DNA of 64,000 bases from Rhodoluna sp. KAS3. Its GTDB lineage: Bacteria; Actinomycetota; Actinomycetes; Actinomycetales; Microbacteriaceae. The stretch lies in NCBI RefSeq assembly GCF_026000575.1, contig NZ_AP026910.1, positions 992,001-1,056,000 on the forward strand. Reading direction: 5' to 3'. Position numbers and translations under genes: made by a program. Positions 8,116 through 16,587 of the stretch are shown piece by piece (within the stretch, counting starts at the first letter, position 1; the number at the start of each line of letters is the position of its first letter). A model generated the notes under the pieces. It ran no database searches and was not told where the DNA came from. It saw nothing but the letters and a program-made list of their open reading frames with translations.

Positions 8116-8685
8116 ATGGATGCACAAAACATAAAGCAAGCCTTGCGTGATGACCTCAAAATCCGCCGTGCTTCAGCGGTTTACGACCCAGAACACGCAG
8201 CTGCGCTAAACGTGCACCTAGCTGAGCTGTGCCTTTCAATCGGTGCTCAAAAAATTGCTTGCTATCTGCCGTATGGCACCGAACCAGATACAGAACTCTT
8301 CATTGATTGGGCTCTCGACAACGACATCGAAGTGGTCCTACCGGTAGCCCATGAATCCGGCGAACTGACCTGGGTAATTTTCGAAGGCGAATCAACCCCC
8401 GGAATTTTTGGTTTCGCTGAAGCGACAGGAAAACCTGGGACCATTGCCGGAATAGACCTGGCAATCATTCCTGCGCTGGCCGTTGACCAAAAGGGCATGC
8501 GTCTGGGTAAAGGCAAAGGCTATTACGACCGGGCCTTAGCCAAACTCGAAGCGGCACCGCCGCTTATCGCAGTGGTCTTTGACGACGAGCTTCTCGAGGA
8601 GATCCCGGCTGAGAGTCACGACCATCCGGTAGACGCCGCTGTTACGCCTTCACAGATTGTGCTTTTCACAGATCGGTTAAAATAG
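8116..8685 (+). CDS. 5-formyltetrahydrofolate cyclo-ligase
   Basis: Converts 5-formyl-THF to 5,10-methenyl-THF with ATP, returning folate to one-carbon metabolism. The 189-residue protein has the N-terminal Lys/Arg helix (KQALRDDLKIRRASAV), the substrate segment ACYLPYGTEPDTELF and the ATP-binding motif GMRLGKGKGYYDRAL near residue 130, all diagnostic. ATG at 8116 was chosen because the longer frame to 7852 lies entirely over the acetyltransferase gene. The stop codon TAG is 4 bases before the GTG of fmdB. Confidence 0.95.
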   Translation: MDAQNIKQALRDDLKIRRASAVYDPEHAAALNVHLAELCLSIGAQKIACYLPYGTEPDTELFIDWALDNDIEVVLPVAHESGELTWVIFEGESTPGIFGFAEATGKPGTIAGIDLAIIPALAVDQKGMRLGKGKGYYDRALAKLEAAPPLIAVVFDDELLEEIPAESHDHPVDAAVTPSQIVLFTDRLK

Positions 8686-8692
8686 TCTCGTG
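8678..8692 (+). promoter_or_regulatory. Leaderless -10 box (TAAAAT-N6-GTG)
   Basis: TAAAAT overlaps the end of the cyclo-ligase gene and is followed by 6 bases and the GTG of the FmdB gene. Confidence 0.5.
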
Positions 8693-8887
8693 CCTACTTA
8701 CTCATACGCTTGCAAAAAATGCGAGCACACCTTTGACATCCAGCAAAGCTTTAGCGACGATGCCCTAACGGAGTGCCCTGTTTGCGGTGGCGAACTTCGT
8801 AAAGTATTTGGCCAAGTTGGCGTGACTTTCAAGGGCAGCGGTTTTTACCGCACCGATTCTGCCGGCTCTTCAAACAAGGGCAACTAG
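8690..8887 (+). CDS. FmdB-family zinc ribbon protein
   Basis: A 65-residue protein with two CxxC pairs (YACKKCEHTF and LTECPVCGGEL) forming a zinc ribbon, then the family tail VTFKGSGFYRTD. FmdB was first linked to formamidase regulation, but in most bacteria the role is unknown. Starts with GTG directly after the cyclo-ligase gene, a common actinobacterial pairing. Confidence 0.92.
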   Translation: MPTYSYACKKCEHTFDIQQSFSDDALTECPVCGGELRKVFGQVGVTFKGSGFYRTDSAGSSNKGN

Positions 8888-8896
8888 CCCAAATTG

Positions 8897-11800
8897 CTAT
8901 CCCCAGTGCGGCGGTTTATCCTGCTGCAATCGCTGGTCGTTGGTCAAACCAGCACGATCACCCCAAGCTAAATCGGTGTCTTCGAACGCTTTATCTGCAG
9001 CGTCGAACAGCGGCTGAGGGCGGCGCGTGATTTGCAGTCCAAGTTCTTCGGCAATTCGATTGGCCAGTTTTTGAGGGTCAGAGAAAAGTTCAAAACTATA
9101 AACCCTGATGTATTTCCAGCCCATCGAGGTAAGCAAACCTGGTCGAATGTGAAACTTCTCAGTTCGCGTTGACCCAGGAATGGCCCAATCTGGATCGATT
9201 ACCGCGGCGGTCTTTGCATAGGCCACAACCAGAGGCAGTTCTTTTGAAAAAGACTGGTCTACGCGGGCGCCGAGCTTCTTCAGCCGGAGGCTAAGGTCTT
9301 GGAGCATCGGATCAGTCGGCATATCAATTGGCGCACGTTCAGCGGTGGCTGCGGCAAATAGATCACCCAGCAGCACAGCACCATTACTCAGGCGGTCGGT
9401 TGGCAAGTCATCTGGGCCAAAGCAAGAAACAAGGGTGATTTGCTTGCGCGCACTGACCAGTAGGTTAGCCAAATAACGGCGTCCATCTGGTTCACTCAAT
9501 TGCCCAAAATTTGACAAGACAGCCCCGTGCGAGGTTCTGCCGTAACCGAGCGAAAAGATAATTCGATCTGCAACCCTGTGGCTTAGCTCGGCAATCGATG
9601 TGACCTCAAATTTTTCACGGCCGTGAGAGTCAAAGTACTCCTCGAGCTGCGGTCGATTTTTGAGTCCAGCCTGCACTGCTGCTCTAATCCGCTCAGCGTG
9701 AACACTTGAAGCACTGGCTACCAGGAGAGACTGTTCTGGGTGCCAAGTAGCGTGATTGAACACCAATTCCACCGTGCGGTCTAGCTCTGCGTCCAAACTT
9801 TCCGTGGCGCCTTCAATGGTGGTTTTTGCACGGTTTCCATCACTGACCACGTCCAGAACAAAATTGTTCTCGCCAAAGTACTCAGCGGCGGTAGGCGTGT
9901 ACAGAATTCGGTTTTGATAAAACTCACGGTTGATGAAATCGCCAAGTGTTTGGCTAGTGGTTCGGTAGCTGCGTCGAATAACTTCAGCGCCGAAAATGCG
10001 TCTCACTTCAGCAAACACCGATGGCACCGAGTATTCGCGACCAATTGGAAGCGCTCGGTTTTCGATCTCAAAACCACCGGGCGCCGCTACCGCGTCATCG
10101 CCAAAAGTAATGACCTGATCGGCCCGAGACAATGCACCAAGATTTTCAGCCACTGTGCTTCCGGCGGCATCTAGGACTATCAGCACGTCGTAGCGATCCG
10201 ACTTCGAAACATGCTTCGGTAAATCAAATGGCGAAACCATCACAACGGGGGCAACAGCTGCCCAAATCTTTGGAGCAACCGTTGAGGCCTTCAACATGTC
10301 CGCTGAGCCAGTTTTCAAAAGCGCCTTTAGAGCTGCAGCCTCGGCAGAATCTGCTTTGAGCGCGCCATGCCACCAATCAGCCAATTTTGAAGCAACGGCA
10401 GCGGCGCCGTTGGCAATTTGATTGGTGTGGGCTCGTCTAAATGCAGCTTCGTTTTGAGCGATTTGTTCAGCACTAAAACTAAGGACCGAACCTCCCTTGG
10501 AAACCAACACTTCTAGTGCGGACTGCCACCAGGCCTGCTCTAACTCTTGGGCCAAGTGCTCTTTAGCCACGTGAAGTTTGGCTAGGTTTCGGGCCAATTG
10601 CCCCAATCCGGCTTCTCGCAAACGAGAACCAAGCAAGGCGCGTTCACCCAGATTTTCAAGTGCCTCGGAGTCTTCAGCCAATGACTCAAGCTTTCCCTGC
10701 AATTTCAACAGCGGAAGCTTGGCCAGCGGGGTCTCGTCAGACTCAGGATCCATGTGGCCCTGAAGGGTTTCAAGGTCGGCCATGAATGCCTGATAGGCCA
10801 CCTGGGCTTCTTGAATTCCGATAGGAACCTGTGGCGCAGTTGGAATCAGGCAGTACTTTTGCCAGAGTTCTCGTTGCTCTTGAATCTGATTCAAAGAGGC
10901 GTGCATGTCTGCAACGTGCATGCCGGCGCGCAGGTATTCCCGAGCCAGTTTCTTCAAACGTCGGCGATTACCGCCAGACATATTTGATCGCTGCTCACGG
11001 TCGACTCCCTTTCGGGGAGCGGTGGCGGCAATCAATTCGGTAAGTGGTCGGTCAAAGACATCTGGAACAAATCGATCCAAAGTCTCGCGAATTCCGACAA
11101 ATAGCCTGAGGTACAAACCCCAGTCCTCGACACTCACCGCAGGCTTGAAATTGACCTTGCTGGTAAAGGTTTCAAGTTGCTCCGCCAACTTTGGGTAGGC
11201 GTTGTCCCTAACGTTTTTGGCAAGCCTTAGGGTGTGCTCTACTTCGGCAGGCGATTCAAATCGGGCCTGGAACCAAGCGGTGTCCTGGGGGCCAAACCGG
11301 AACTCGCCCAGAGCATGGGCTTCATTCAAAAGCTGCAGAGCCTCCGAGCGATCTACGTGTCGCAGAAGGTGCTCTTTGGCAATGCGCGCATTCGTCAGCG
11401 GAGGATGAGACATGCCGCTGAGTGCAGATAGTTCGCGAAGTACTCGAGCAACCGATACTCCCAGACTCGGATCGGTTGAGTTCAATGCATCGAAGTAGGA
11501 ATCTAGTTTTTGCTCCGCAGCAACCCGTGCAGCTGATTCATCCTTAGAGTCGGCACTTACAGCCTTCTCATTTCTGGAGATAGCCGAGATGAGGTCAACC
11601 CAGGTGGAATCCGAGCGGATTCCCAAACCTGGTAGCCCAATGGTTGCAAATCTCTCGGACAGCTCACCAAGAGTTTGGCGACGCGGAGCGACGACTAGAA
11701 CCCGTTTTCCCTGATCAACCAAGCCGGCGACAACGTTGACCACCGTTTGGGTGTATCCGCATCCCGGTAGGGTCTCAACCGCAAAACTCTGCCCTGCCTG

Positions 11801-12580
11801 GGCCCTCGCGACGATTCGCATTTGAGTGGCATCGGCCTCAACCACGAGGTTCAGTTCAGGAACATCGATGTCTTCTAGGCCTTCTTTTGGCTCGCCTGCA
11901 AGTTCGGCAAGCAATGGTGTTTGATTGCGTGAGATGTCTGACAGCAGGTCAGTTGCGGCAGTAGTGAAGTTTGAAATAACCAAAATTCGGCGAAGATCGA
12001 GATTGCCCTTATCGGCGGTTAGGTTGGCCAAATAGTTGAGCACAGTGACGGGAACTAGATCTGAACTTTCGCGCTGGCGGGCTAAAAGTTCTTCTGCATT
12101 CAGCTTTATGCCGTAGGCGGTTTCTAAAGCTTCAGCCAGCACAGGGTTTACCGAAGCATCGCCAGTGAGCGAAACCTCATAGTCGTCACCCTTGCGAATC
12201 AGGCTTACCGGCCACATCAAAATCGGTGCGTTGATGTCAAAGCCATCGGCCTCAAAGTTTGCTAGTCCCCCGACCAAAAACAGGGTTTCGATACCGAAAT
12301 TGTCACTAATTCGGTCAGATTTATTCTTGATTCTTCGGGCAGCAGACAGGGCCCTCGAAAACGCTAACGGGTCTCTGACCAAGTTCGAAAGCAGAGTCTG
12401 GCGCCCGGTGACAAATTGTGAAAAACCACCTGGGTGACTGCGCTCCAAATCAATTTGACCGAAGGCGTTGACCTCAAAATTCTGCAGCGGGTTAGTCACA
12501 CCGATGGCCTTGAGCTCCTGCTCCCAACGCTCCCAGTCAGAGTGAGAAGGTACCTCGCTAGAACTAACAAATTCGACCAT
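8897..12580 (-). CDS. Superfamily I helicase-like protein with C-terminal REase-like domain, motifs degenerate
   Basis: A 1227-residue protein with the order of DUF4011-type helicases: N-terminal region (1-260), RecA-like domain 1, a long helical insert (about 340-770), RecA-like domain 2 (about 780-1055) and a C-terminal domain (1090-1185) ending GWKYIRVYSFELFSDP, which resembles the REase_MTES_1575 fold. The catalytic motifs are altered. Walker A at 272-279 reads PGCGYTQT with Tyr instead of Lys; Walker B at 801-808 reads IVLDAAGS with Ala instead of Glu; the usual VQGDE helicase motif reads ELSHRVA; the expected nuclease Asp position reads LPLVVAY. The frame is intact. Likely a pseudo-enzyme with a scaffold or regulatory role, but that is inference. 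Confidence 0.8.
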   Translation of the reverse strand: MVEFVSSSEVPSHSDWERWEQELKAIGVTNPLQNFEVNAFGQIDLERSHPGGFSQFVTGRQTLLSNLVRDPLAFSRALSAARRIKNKSDRISDNFGIETLFLVGGLANFEADGFDINAPILMWPVSLIRKGDDYEVSLTGDASVNPVLAEALETAYGIKLNAEELLARQRESSDLVPVTVLNYLANLTADKGNLDLRRILVISNFTTAATDLLSDISRNQTPLLAELAGEPKEGLEDIDVPELNLVVEADATQMRIVARAQAGQSFAVETLPGCGYTQTVVNVVAGLVDQGKRVLVVAPRRQTLGELSERFATIGLPGLGIRSDSTWVDLISAISRNEKAVSADSKDESAARVAAEQKLDSYFDALNSTDPSLGVSVARVLRELSALSGMSHPPLTNARIAKEHLLRHVDRSEALQLLNEAHALGEFRFGPQDTAWFQARFESPAEVEHTLRLAKNVRDNAYPKLAEQLETFTSKVNFKPAVSVEDWGLYLRLFVGIRETLDRFVPDVFDRPLTELIAATAPRKGVDREQRSNMSGGNRRRLKKLAREYLRAGMHVADMHASLNQIQEQRELWQKYCLIPTAPQVPIGIQEAQVAYQAFMADLETLQGHMDPESDETPLAKLPLLKLQGKLESLAEDSEALENLGERALLGSRLREAGLGQLARNLAKLHVAKEHLAQELEQAWWQSALEVLVSKGGSVLSFSAEQIAQNEAAFRRAHTNQIANGAAAVASKLADWWHGALKADSAEAAALKALLKTGSADMLKASTVAPKIWAAVAPVVMVSPFDLPKHVSKSDRYDVLIVLDAAGSTVAENLGALSRADQVITFGDDAVAAPGGFEIENRALPIGREYSVPSVFAEVRRIFGAEVIRRSYRTTSQTLGDFINREFYQNRILYTPTAAEYFGENNFVLDVVSDGNRAKTTIEGATESLDAELDRTVELVFNHATWHPEQSLLVASASSVHAERIRAAVQAGLKNRPQLEEYFDSHGREKFEVTSIAELSHRVADRIIFSLGYGRTSHGAVLSNFGQLSEPDGRRYLANLLVSARKQITLVSCFGPDDLPTDRLSNGAVLLGDLFAAATAERAPIDMPTDPMLQDLSLRLKKLGARVDQSFSKELPLVVAYAKTAAVIDPDWAIPGSTRTEKFHIRPGLLTSMGWKYIRVYSFELFSDPQKLANRIAEELGLQITRRPQPLFDAADKAFEDTDLAWGDRAGLTNDQRLQQDKPPHWG

Positions 12581-12666
12581 GTGAAGAGCCTAACTTTCAC
12601 ACCTGAGAACTGCGTTTAGGCACTCCACGACGATGAAAATCAGAGTCAGGTATATTGGGAAATTCT

Positions 12667-12740
12667 GGCTCCGTAGCTCAGTGGATAGAGCAGAGGTTTC
12701 CTAAACCTTGTGTCGGGTGTTCGATTCACCTCGGGGCCAC
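12667..12740 (+). tRNA. tRNA-Arg (CCT anticodon)
   Basis: Cloverleaf is visible: acceptor GGCTCCG with CGGGGCC (one G-U), D-stem GCTC/GAGC, anticodon loop TTCCTAA giving CCT for AGG codons, and T-arm GGGTG-TTCGATT-CACCT. The full CCA is not encoded. Confidence 0.95.
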
Positions 12741-12753
12741 TCAGTAGGCAATG

Positions 12754-13257
12754 CTAGGCAGCGTTTGCTAGTGCCAAGTAATTACTCCACTCGGGATCAA
12801 CTTTTTCAGCACCCCGGACCACCCAACTCAGCCCGGTAGGCATCTTTGGGCTAAAGGACAAAGACCAGCCGATTTCAGCTAGCGTTTTGTCGCCCTTTTT
12901 GTTGTTGCACTTCAAGCAGGCGGCGACCAGATTTTCCCAACTGTCGCGACCACCTCTAGATTTTGGTTGCACATGATCAATCGTGTTGGCGTAACGGCCG
13001 CAGTAGGCGCAATTGTGACCGTCACGTCGAAGAACTCCGCGTCGCGAAACCGGAATAGCGCGGCTGTTTGAAACCCTCACGTATCGCGCAAGGAGAATAA
13101 CTGTTGGCAGCTCAAACTCTCGATTGGCACTGTGAACGGTCAAATCCGCTGAGCCGGCCAGAATTGTCGCTTTATTGTTGAGCACCAACATAAGCGCGCG
13201 TTTAAATGACACCACTGCAAGTGGCTCGTAACCTGCGTTTAAAACCAAAGTATGCAT
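12754..13257 (-). CDS. HNH endonuclease family protein
   Basis: A 167-residue protein with the widespread actinobacterial N-terminus MHTLVLNAGYEPLAVVSFKR and an HNH core: CAYCG, then IDHVQPKSRGGRDSWENLVAAC and CNNKKGDKT. The two Cys pairs would hold zinc and the Asp-His pair would bind the catalytic metal. Chromosomal single-gene copies of this family lack a methylase partner, and their biological role is uncertain. GAAGGGGAAG just before the ATG acts as a ribosome binding site. Confidence 0.9.
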   Translation of the reverse strand: MHTLVLNAGYEPLAVVSFKRALMLVLNNKATILAGSADLTVHSANREFELPTVILLARYVRVSNSRAIPVSRRGVLRRDGHNCAYCGRYANTIDHVQPKSRGGRDSWENLVAACLKCNNKKGDKTLAEIGWSLSFSPKMPTGLSWVVRGAEKVDPEWSNYLALANAA

Positions 13258-13320
13258 GCTTCCCCTTCGAATTTACCCAGACGGCTTCCGGGTTTTCGTG
13301 TTGGGCAAAGGCACTTGAGA

Positions 13321-13463
13321 AACAAAAAAGCACCGTCAAAATGACGGTGCTTTAGAGAACAACAACCAGGCGTTGTTGGCCCAGACGACATAGTTGAACA
13401 ACTTGCTTGGCTTGCAAACTTCTCAACATCATCAGAGCCCCTAATCTCTTGCGACTATTGCTT
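13321..13463 (-). ncRNA. Candidate structured small RNA or long 3' UTR
   Basis: The 283-base space between the HNH and NlpC/P60 genes holds no plausible gene. On the minus strand a TAATCT hexamer (13470-13475) could start an RNA near 13463. The RNA would have a nested stem (GTTGA ... TCAAC enclosing TTTGC/GCAA), a perfect 7-base hairpin CAACAAC/GTTGTTG (13360-13378) and a terminator at 13327-13353. The -35 region is weak, so it may instead be the 3' UTR of the hydrolase gene. No known family is recognised. Confidence 0.35.
13327..13353 (-). terminator. Intrinsic terminator after the NlpC/P60 gene
   Basis: Perfect 11-base stem AAAGCACCGTC with a 5-base loop and TTTTTT on the minus strand. It ends transcription of the hydrolase gene or of the candidate small RNA. 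Confidence 0.85.
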
Positions 13464-13539
13464 ATCGCTAGATTACGCCCGAAAGTTCGAATTGGGCTAG
13501 AGCCGAAGGTGTGTTTTTAGTGAAGATTTGGTGACGTTT

Positions 13540-14448
13540 TTAGTTAGTCATCAAGCGAATGTAGTGAACCTGCGAGGTGTAAATCGGTGCCAATTTGACG
13601 CTGTCACCTGGTCGCGGTGCGTGATAGAAATTGCCATTGCCAGCATAAATTCCGTCGTGACTCATGTCGTTCATGATCACTAGGTCACCCGGCATGGCAT
13701 CTTCGGCACGGATTGGAATACCAAGACGAGCCTGACCATGCACGCTGTGAGGCATCGCCACACCAAACTGAGCAAAAACAAACGCTACGTATCCCGAACA
13801 GTCAAACCCACGAGGCGTGTCGCCACCGAAAACGTAAGGGGTGCCAACGTAATTTGCTGCCACCTTGAGAATCGAGGTGCCATCCAGCTTGCTGTAAGGC
13901 GGATTAGCAAGGTAGTCGGCCGCGGTTGGACCGCTGTAGGTGCGGTAGCTGTTCAGGGTTTCCTGTCGAGCAATCTCATCAGCATCGGCTGACTTGTAGT
14001 TTCCGCGAGCAAACTTAACGGTGTTGACCGCAGCTACGGTGAGGTTTTGGGTGTCCTCTGAATTTGCCAAAGCCTCAGCGTCAGTAGTGGTGAATCGTGA
14101 CATGGCTGCGATGTCTGGGTCGTAAGCGTAGGCCGGAAGAGCAAAGGTGGCAAACAGTCCCGAAGCAATCGACATCGTTACGGTGTTGCGGACTGCTCGG
14201 CGAGCATAAAACGGAGTGCGCTTTTGCGAAGGCACCAGGTAGGCAGCGGAACCCTGGTCGGCACCGGCTTGCTTGGCAGCAAAGTAAGCGCGATCCTGCT
14301 TTGCTAATTTCTTGGCTTGGCGGCGCGCGGCGCGAGATAGTCTCGCCTCTTCGGCTTCGCGAACTGAACGACGGCTACGCAGTTCAAACGACTCCAAGAT
14401 GTTGATTTCAACATCAGCGCGGTGCTTGCCTGTGGCTTTTTTGGCCAA
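13540..14448 (-). CDS. NlpC/P60 peptidoglycan hydrolase
   Basis: Predicted cell-wall endopeptidase. From the TTG at 14448 it has about 302 residues: a basic coiled N-terminal part, a hydrophobic export helix around AVRNTVTMSIASGLFATFAL, a linker and a C-terminal NlpC/P60 domain with the catalytic Cys (RGFDCSGYVAFV), the first His (MSHDGIYAG) and the third polar residue (FYHAPRPGD). TTG is preferred because GGAGG (14456-14460) lies 7 bases upstream, whereas the ATG at 14469 overlaps that GGAGG. The 200-base upstream leader was checked for a c-di-AMP riboswitch and none was recognised. Confidence 0.9.
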   Translation of the reverse strand: MAKKATGKHRADVEINILESFELRSRRSVREAEEARLSRAARRQAKKLAKQDRAYFAAKQAGADQGSAAYLVPSQKRTPFYARRAVRNTVTMSIASGLFATFALPAYAYDPDIAAMSRFTTTDAEALANSEDTQNLTVAAVNTVKFARGNYKSADADEIARQETLNSYRTYSGPTAADYLANPPYSKLDGTSILKVAANYVGTPYVFGGDTPRGFDCSGYVAFVFAQFGVAMPHSVHGQARLGIPIRAEDAMPGDLVIMNDMSHDGIYAGNGNFYHAPRPGDSVKLAPIYTSQVHYIRLMTN

Positions 14449-14672
14449 AACTAAACCTCCAAGTTTCATTCAACCTGTGAATCCTGCAGCGAAACTATGA
14501 GTTCTAAAGACTGGATTGCAGGCAATGGAAACCATCCGGGTCCGATTATTAACCAGGTTTATGGTCAACAACTTTTACAGTTTACCAATTATTTGCTGAG
14601 AAAAACCTTGGAGTTGTCCCCAGCGTCCCCCATAGAGGTTTTGGGGATACAAAAACGTCCAAAATGTTGTTG

Positions 14673-15374
14673 CTAAGCCTCAACAAAGAGGTGGCGGGCC
14701 AGGTCCTCAGAAATCTCAAGACCTTCATCGCTCTCGCTGTTTGAGATAAATAGGTTCATACCTCGGTACTCCACACCGAGACTGCTACCCGGAGTCAGGC
14801 CAAGGCTGTTCAGCTGGGAAAGCAGTTTGACATCAACCTGAAGCGGTTCTCCGATTCGACGAAGAACATAGGTGTTCTGTCCGGCAAAAGCCCTCGGCAG
14901 ATCAACCACAGAAACCACGCCGTCGCCAAAGTTTGGGTTTGTTTCCATACCAAAATCGTCTAGACCGGGAATTGGATTACCGTAGGGCGAAAAATCTGGA
15001 GTTGAAATCAAGTTGAGAATCTTACGTTCGACCTGATCGCTAATTACGTGCTCCCAGCGGCATGCCTCTTCGTGCACAAACTCCCACTCGAGACCAATAA
15101 CGTCGGCCAGCAATCGCTCCGCAAGTCGGTGTTTGCGCATTACTGAGACGGCATCTTTTCGACCCTGATTGGTCAATTCCAGGTGGCGGTCACCGCTAAC
15201 AACCAGCAATCCATCGCGTTCCATACGAGCGACGGTCTGAGAAACGGTGGGGCCAGACTGATCAAGGCGTTCCGCGATGCGAGCTCGCATCGGAACCTGA
15301 CCCTCTTCTTCGAGTTCCAAAATCGTTCGGAGGTACATCTCAGTCGTGTCGATTAGATCGTGTTCGTGATTCAT
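14673..15374 (-). CDS. DtxR/IdeR-type metal-dependent repressor
   Basis: Iron- or manganese-responsive repressor of 233 residues. The N-terminal winged helix-turn-helix (DTTEMYLRTILELEEEG, MRARIAERLDQSGPTVSQTVARMERDGLL) and the dimer/metal domain with the ancillary-site residues in HEEACRWEHVISDQVERK are clear, followed by an SH3-like FeoA-type domain at the C-terminus. Cys, Glu and His of the primary metal site are present in that motif. AAGGAGGGG lies just before the ATG. A 17-base palindrome in the promoter (15386-15402) may be its own operator. Divergent from serC. Confidence 0.92.
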   Translation of the reverse strand: MNHEHDLIDTTEMYLRTILELEEEGQVPMRARIAERLDQSGPTVSQTVARMERDGLLVVSGDRHLELTNQGRKDAVSVMRKHRLAERLLADVIGLEWEFVHEEACRWEHVISDQVERKILNLISTPDFSPYGNPIPGLDDFGMETNPNFGDGVVSVVDLPRAFAGQNTYVLRRIGEPLQVDVKLLSQLNSLGLTPGSSLGVEYRGMNLFISNSESDEGLEISEDLARHLFVEA

Positions 15375-15385
15375 GCCCCTCCTTA

Positions 15386-15402
15386 GCTAATACAAGATTA
15401 GC
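15386..15402. promoter_or_regulatory. Palindrome between dtxR-type gene and serC, possible operator
   Basis: GCTAAT-N5-ATTAGC, a perfect 6-base inverted repeat overlapping the likely -10 of the DtxR-type gene (TAATCT on the minus strand). It does not match the 19-base DtxR consensus closely. Confidence 0.4.
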
Positions 15403-15444
15403 GGTCGGCAGCTCTGCCCTGCCCCTGGGCGGGCTTCTGCAAAG

Positions 15445-15459
15445 TAAACTTGAGCCATG
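15445..15459 (+). promoter_or_regulatory. Leaderless -10 box of serC (TAAACT-N6-ATG)
   Basis: TAAACT, then TGAGCC, then the serC ATG; no Shine-Dalgarno sequence. Confidence 0.5.
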
Positions 15460-16575
15460 ACTGAAATCATCATCCCATCTGAGTTTCTTCCAGTAGACGG
15501 CCGCTTTGGCTGCGGTCCTTCAAAATTGCGTTCCGCGCAAATCGCCGCATTTGCCACTGAAGGCTCAAAACTCATGGGCACCTCACACCGCCAGGCTCCA
15601 GTGAAAAACCTGGTCAAGCGGGTTCAGGATGGTTTACTCGAACTCTTCCACAACCCTGAGGGTTATGAGATCGTGCTCGGAAACGGTGGATCGACTGCGT
15701 TTTGGGACGCTGCTGCTTTCTCAATGGTCGAGAACAAGGCTCAAAACCTAGTTCACGGCGAATTCGGCGCAAAGTTTGCTTCAGCACTCACCAACCCTTG
15801 GCTTGAAAAACCTACGGTGATCAATGGAACCCCGGGTTCTCGCCTTGGGCTTCAGGCTGAAGCAGGCGTTGACTCCTACGCATACGCTCAAAATGAAACA
15901 TCCACTGGCGTCGTTACCCCGGTCAAGCGTGTTTCTGGTGCAGACCAGGGCGCTCTAATGTTCACCGATGCAACCTCGGCAGCCGGCGGCATCGACTTTG
16001 ACGCCACTGAGACCGATGTCTACTACTTCGCACCCCAAAAGAACTTTGCATCTGACGGCGGCCTATGGTTTGCCCTGATGTCGCCTGCGGCAATCGAGCG
16101 AACCGAGAGAATCGCTGCGACCGACCGCTACATCCCTGAGTTTTTGAGCGTGAAGACCGCCATCGATAACTCACGCCTCAACCAAACGCTGAACACCCCT
16201 GCGATTGCAACATTGTTCTTGCTGGGTGAGCAGATCGATTGGATGAATGAGAATGGCGGCTTGGCTTGGGCAGATGCTCGTACCAAGGCAGCCTCTGACT
16301 TTTTGTACGAATGGGCTGACGCATCAGAGTTTGCTACCCCGTTTGTCAGCAACCCAGAGCACCGATCACAGGTTGTAGTCACAATCGACTTCAACGATGA
16401 GATTCAGGCGACTGACATTTCAAAGGTGCTTCGCGCCAACGGAATTGTAGATGTGGATTCTTACCGCAAGTTGGGCAGAAACCAGTTGCGTGTGGCCACA
16501 TTCACCGCGACCGAGCTGGATGACATCAAGCAGCTGACTAAGGCGATTGACTACGTAGTTGGCCAGCTAGCCTAG
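15457..16575 (+). CDS. serC: Phosphoserine aminotransferase
   Basis: PLP enzyme of serine synthesis: 3-phosphohydroxypyruvate plus glutamate to phosphoserine. The 372-residue protein shows the actinobacterial SerC features FGCGPSKLR and MGTSHRQAPVK at the N-terminus, LGNGGSTAFWDAA for phosphate binding and the PLP lysine in YFAPQKNFASDGG. Likely leaderless (TAAACT 6 bases before ATG). Its TAG stop is part of the -10 box of the next gene. Confidence 0.95.
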   Translation: MTEIIIPSEFLPVDGRFGCGPSKLRSAQIAAFATEGSKLMGTSHRQAPVKNLVKRVQDGLLELFHNPEGYEIVLGNGGSTAFWDAAAFSMVENKAQNLVHGEFGAKFASALTNPWLEKPTVINGTPGSRLGLQAEAGVDSYAYAQNETSTGVVTPVKRVSGADQGALMFTDATSAAGGIDFDATETDVYYFAPQKNFASDGGLWFALMSPAAIERTERIAATDRYIPEFLSVKTAIDNSRLNQTLNTPAIATLFLLGEQIDWMNENGGLAWADARTKAASDFLYEWADASEFATPFVSNPEHRSQVVVTIDFNDEIQATDISKVLRANGIVDVDSYRKLGRNQLRVATFTATELDDIKQLTKAIDYVVGQLA

Positions 16576-16587
16576 GCTAAAGCCATG
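16573..16587 (+). promoter_or_regulatory. Stop codon/-10 overlap: TAGGCT-N6-ATG
   Basis: The serC stop TAG starts the hexamer TAGGCT; AAAGCC and the ATG of the DUF2530 gene follow. Confidence 0.45.

Noticed and set aside
14449-14672. Possible c-di-AMP (ydaO) riboswitch before the NlpC/P60 gene
   Set aside because: Actinobacterial wall hydrolases often carry one, but I could not find the conserved core; only a weak CCTGCA/TGCAGG stem is seen.
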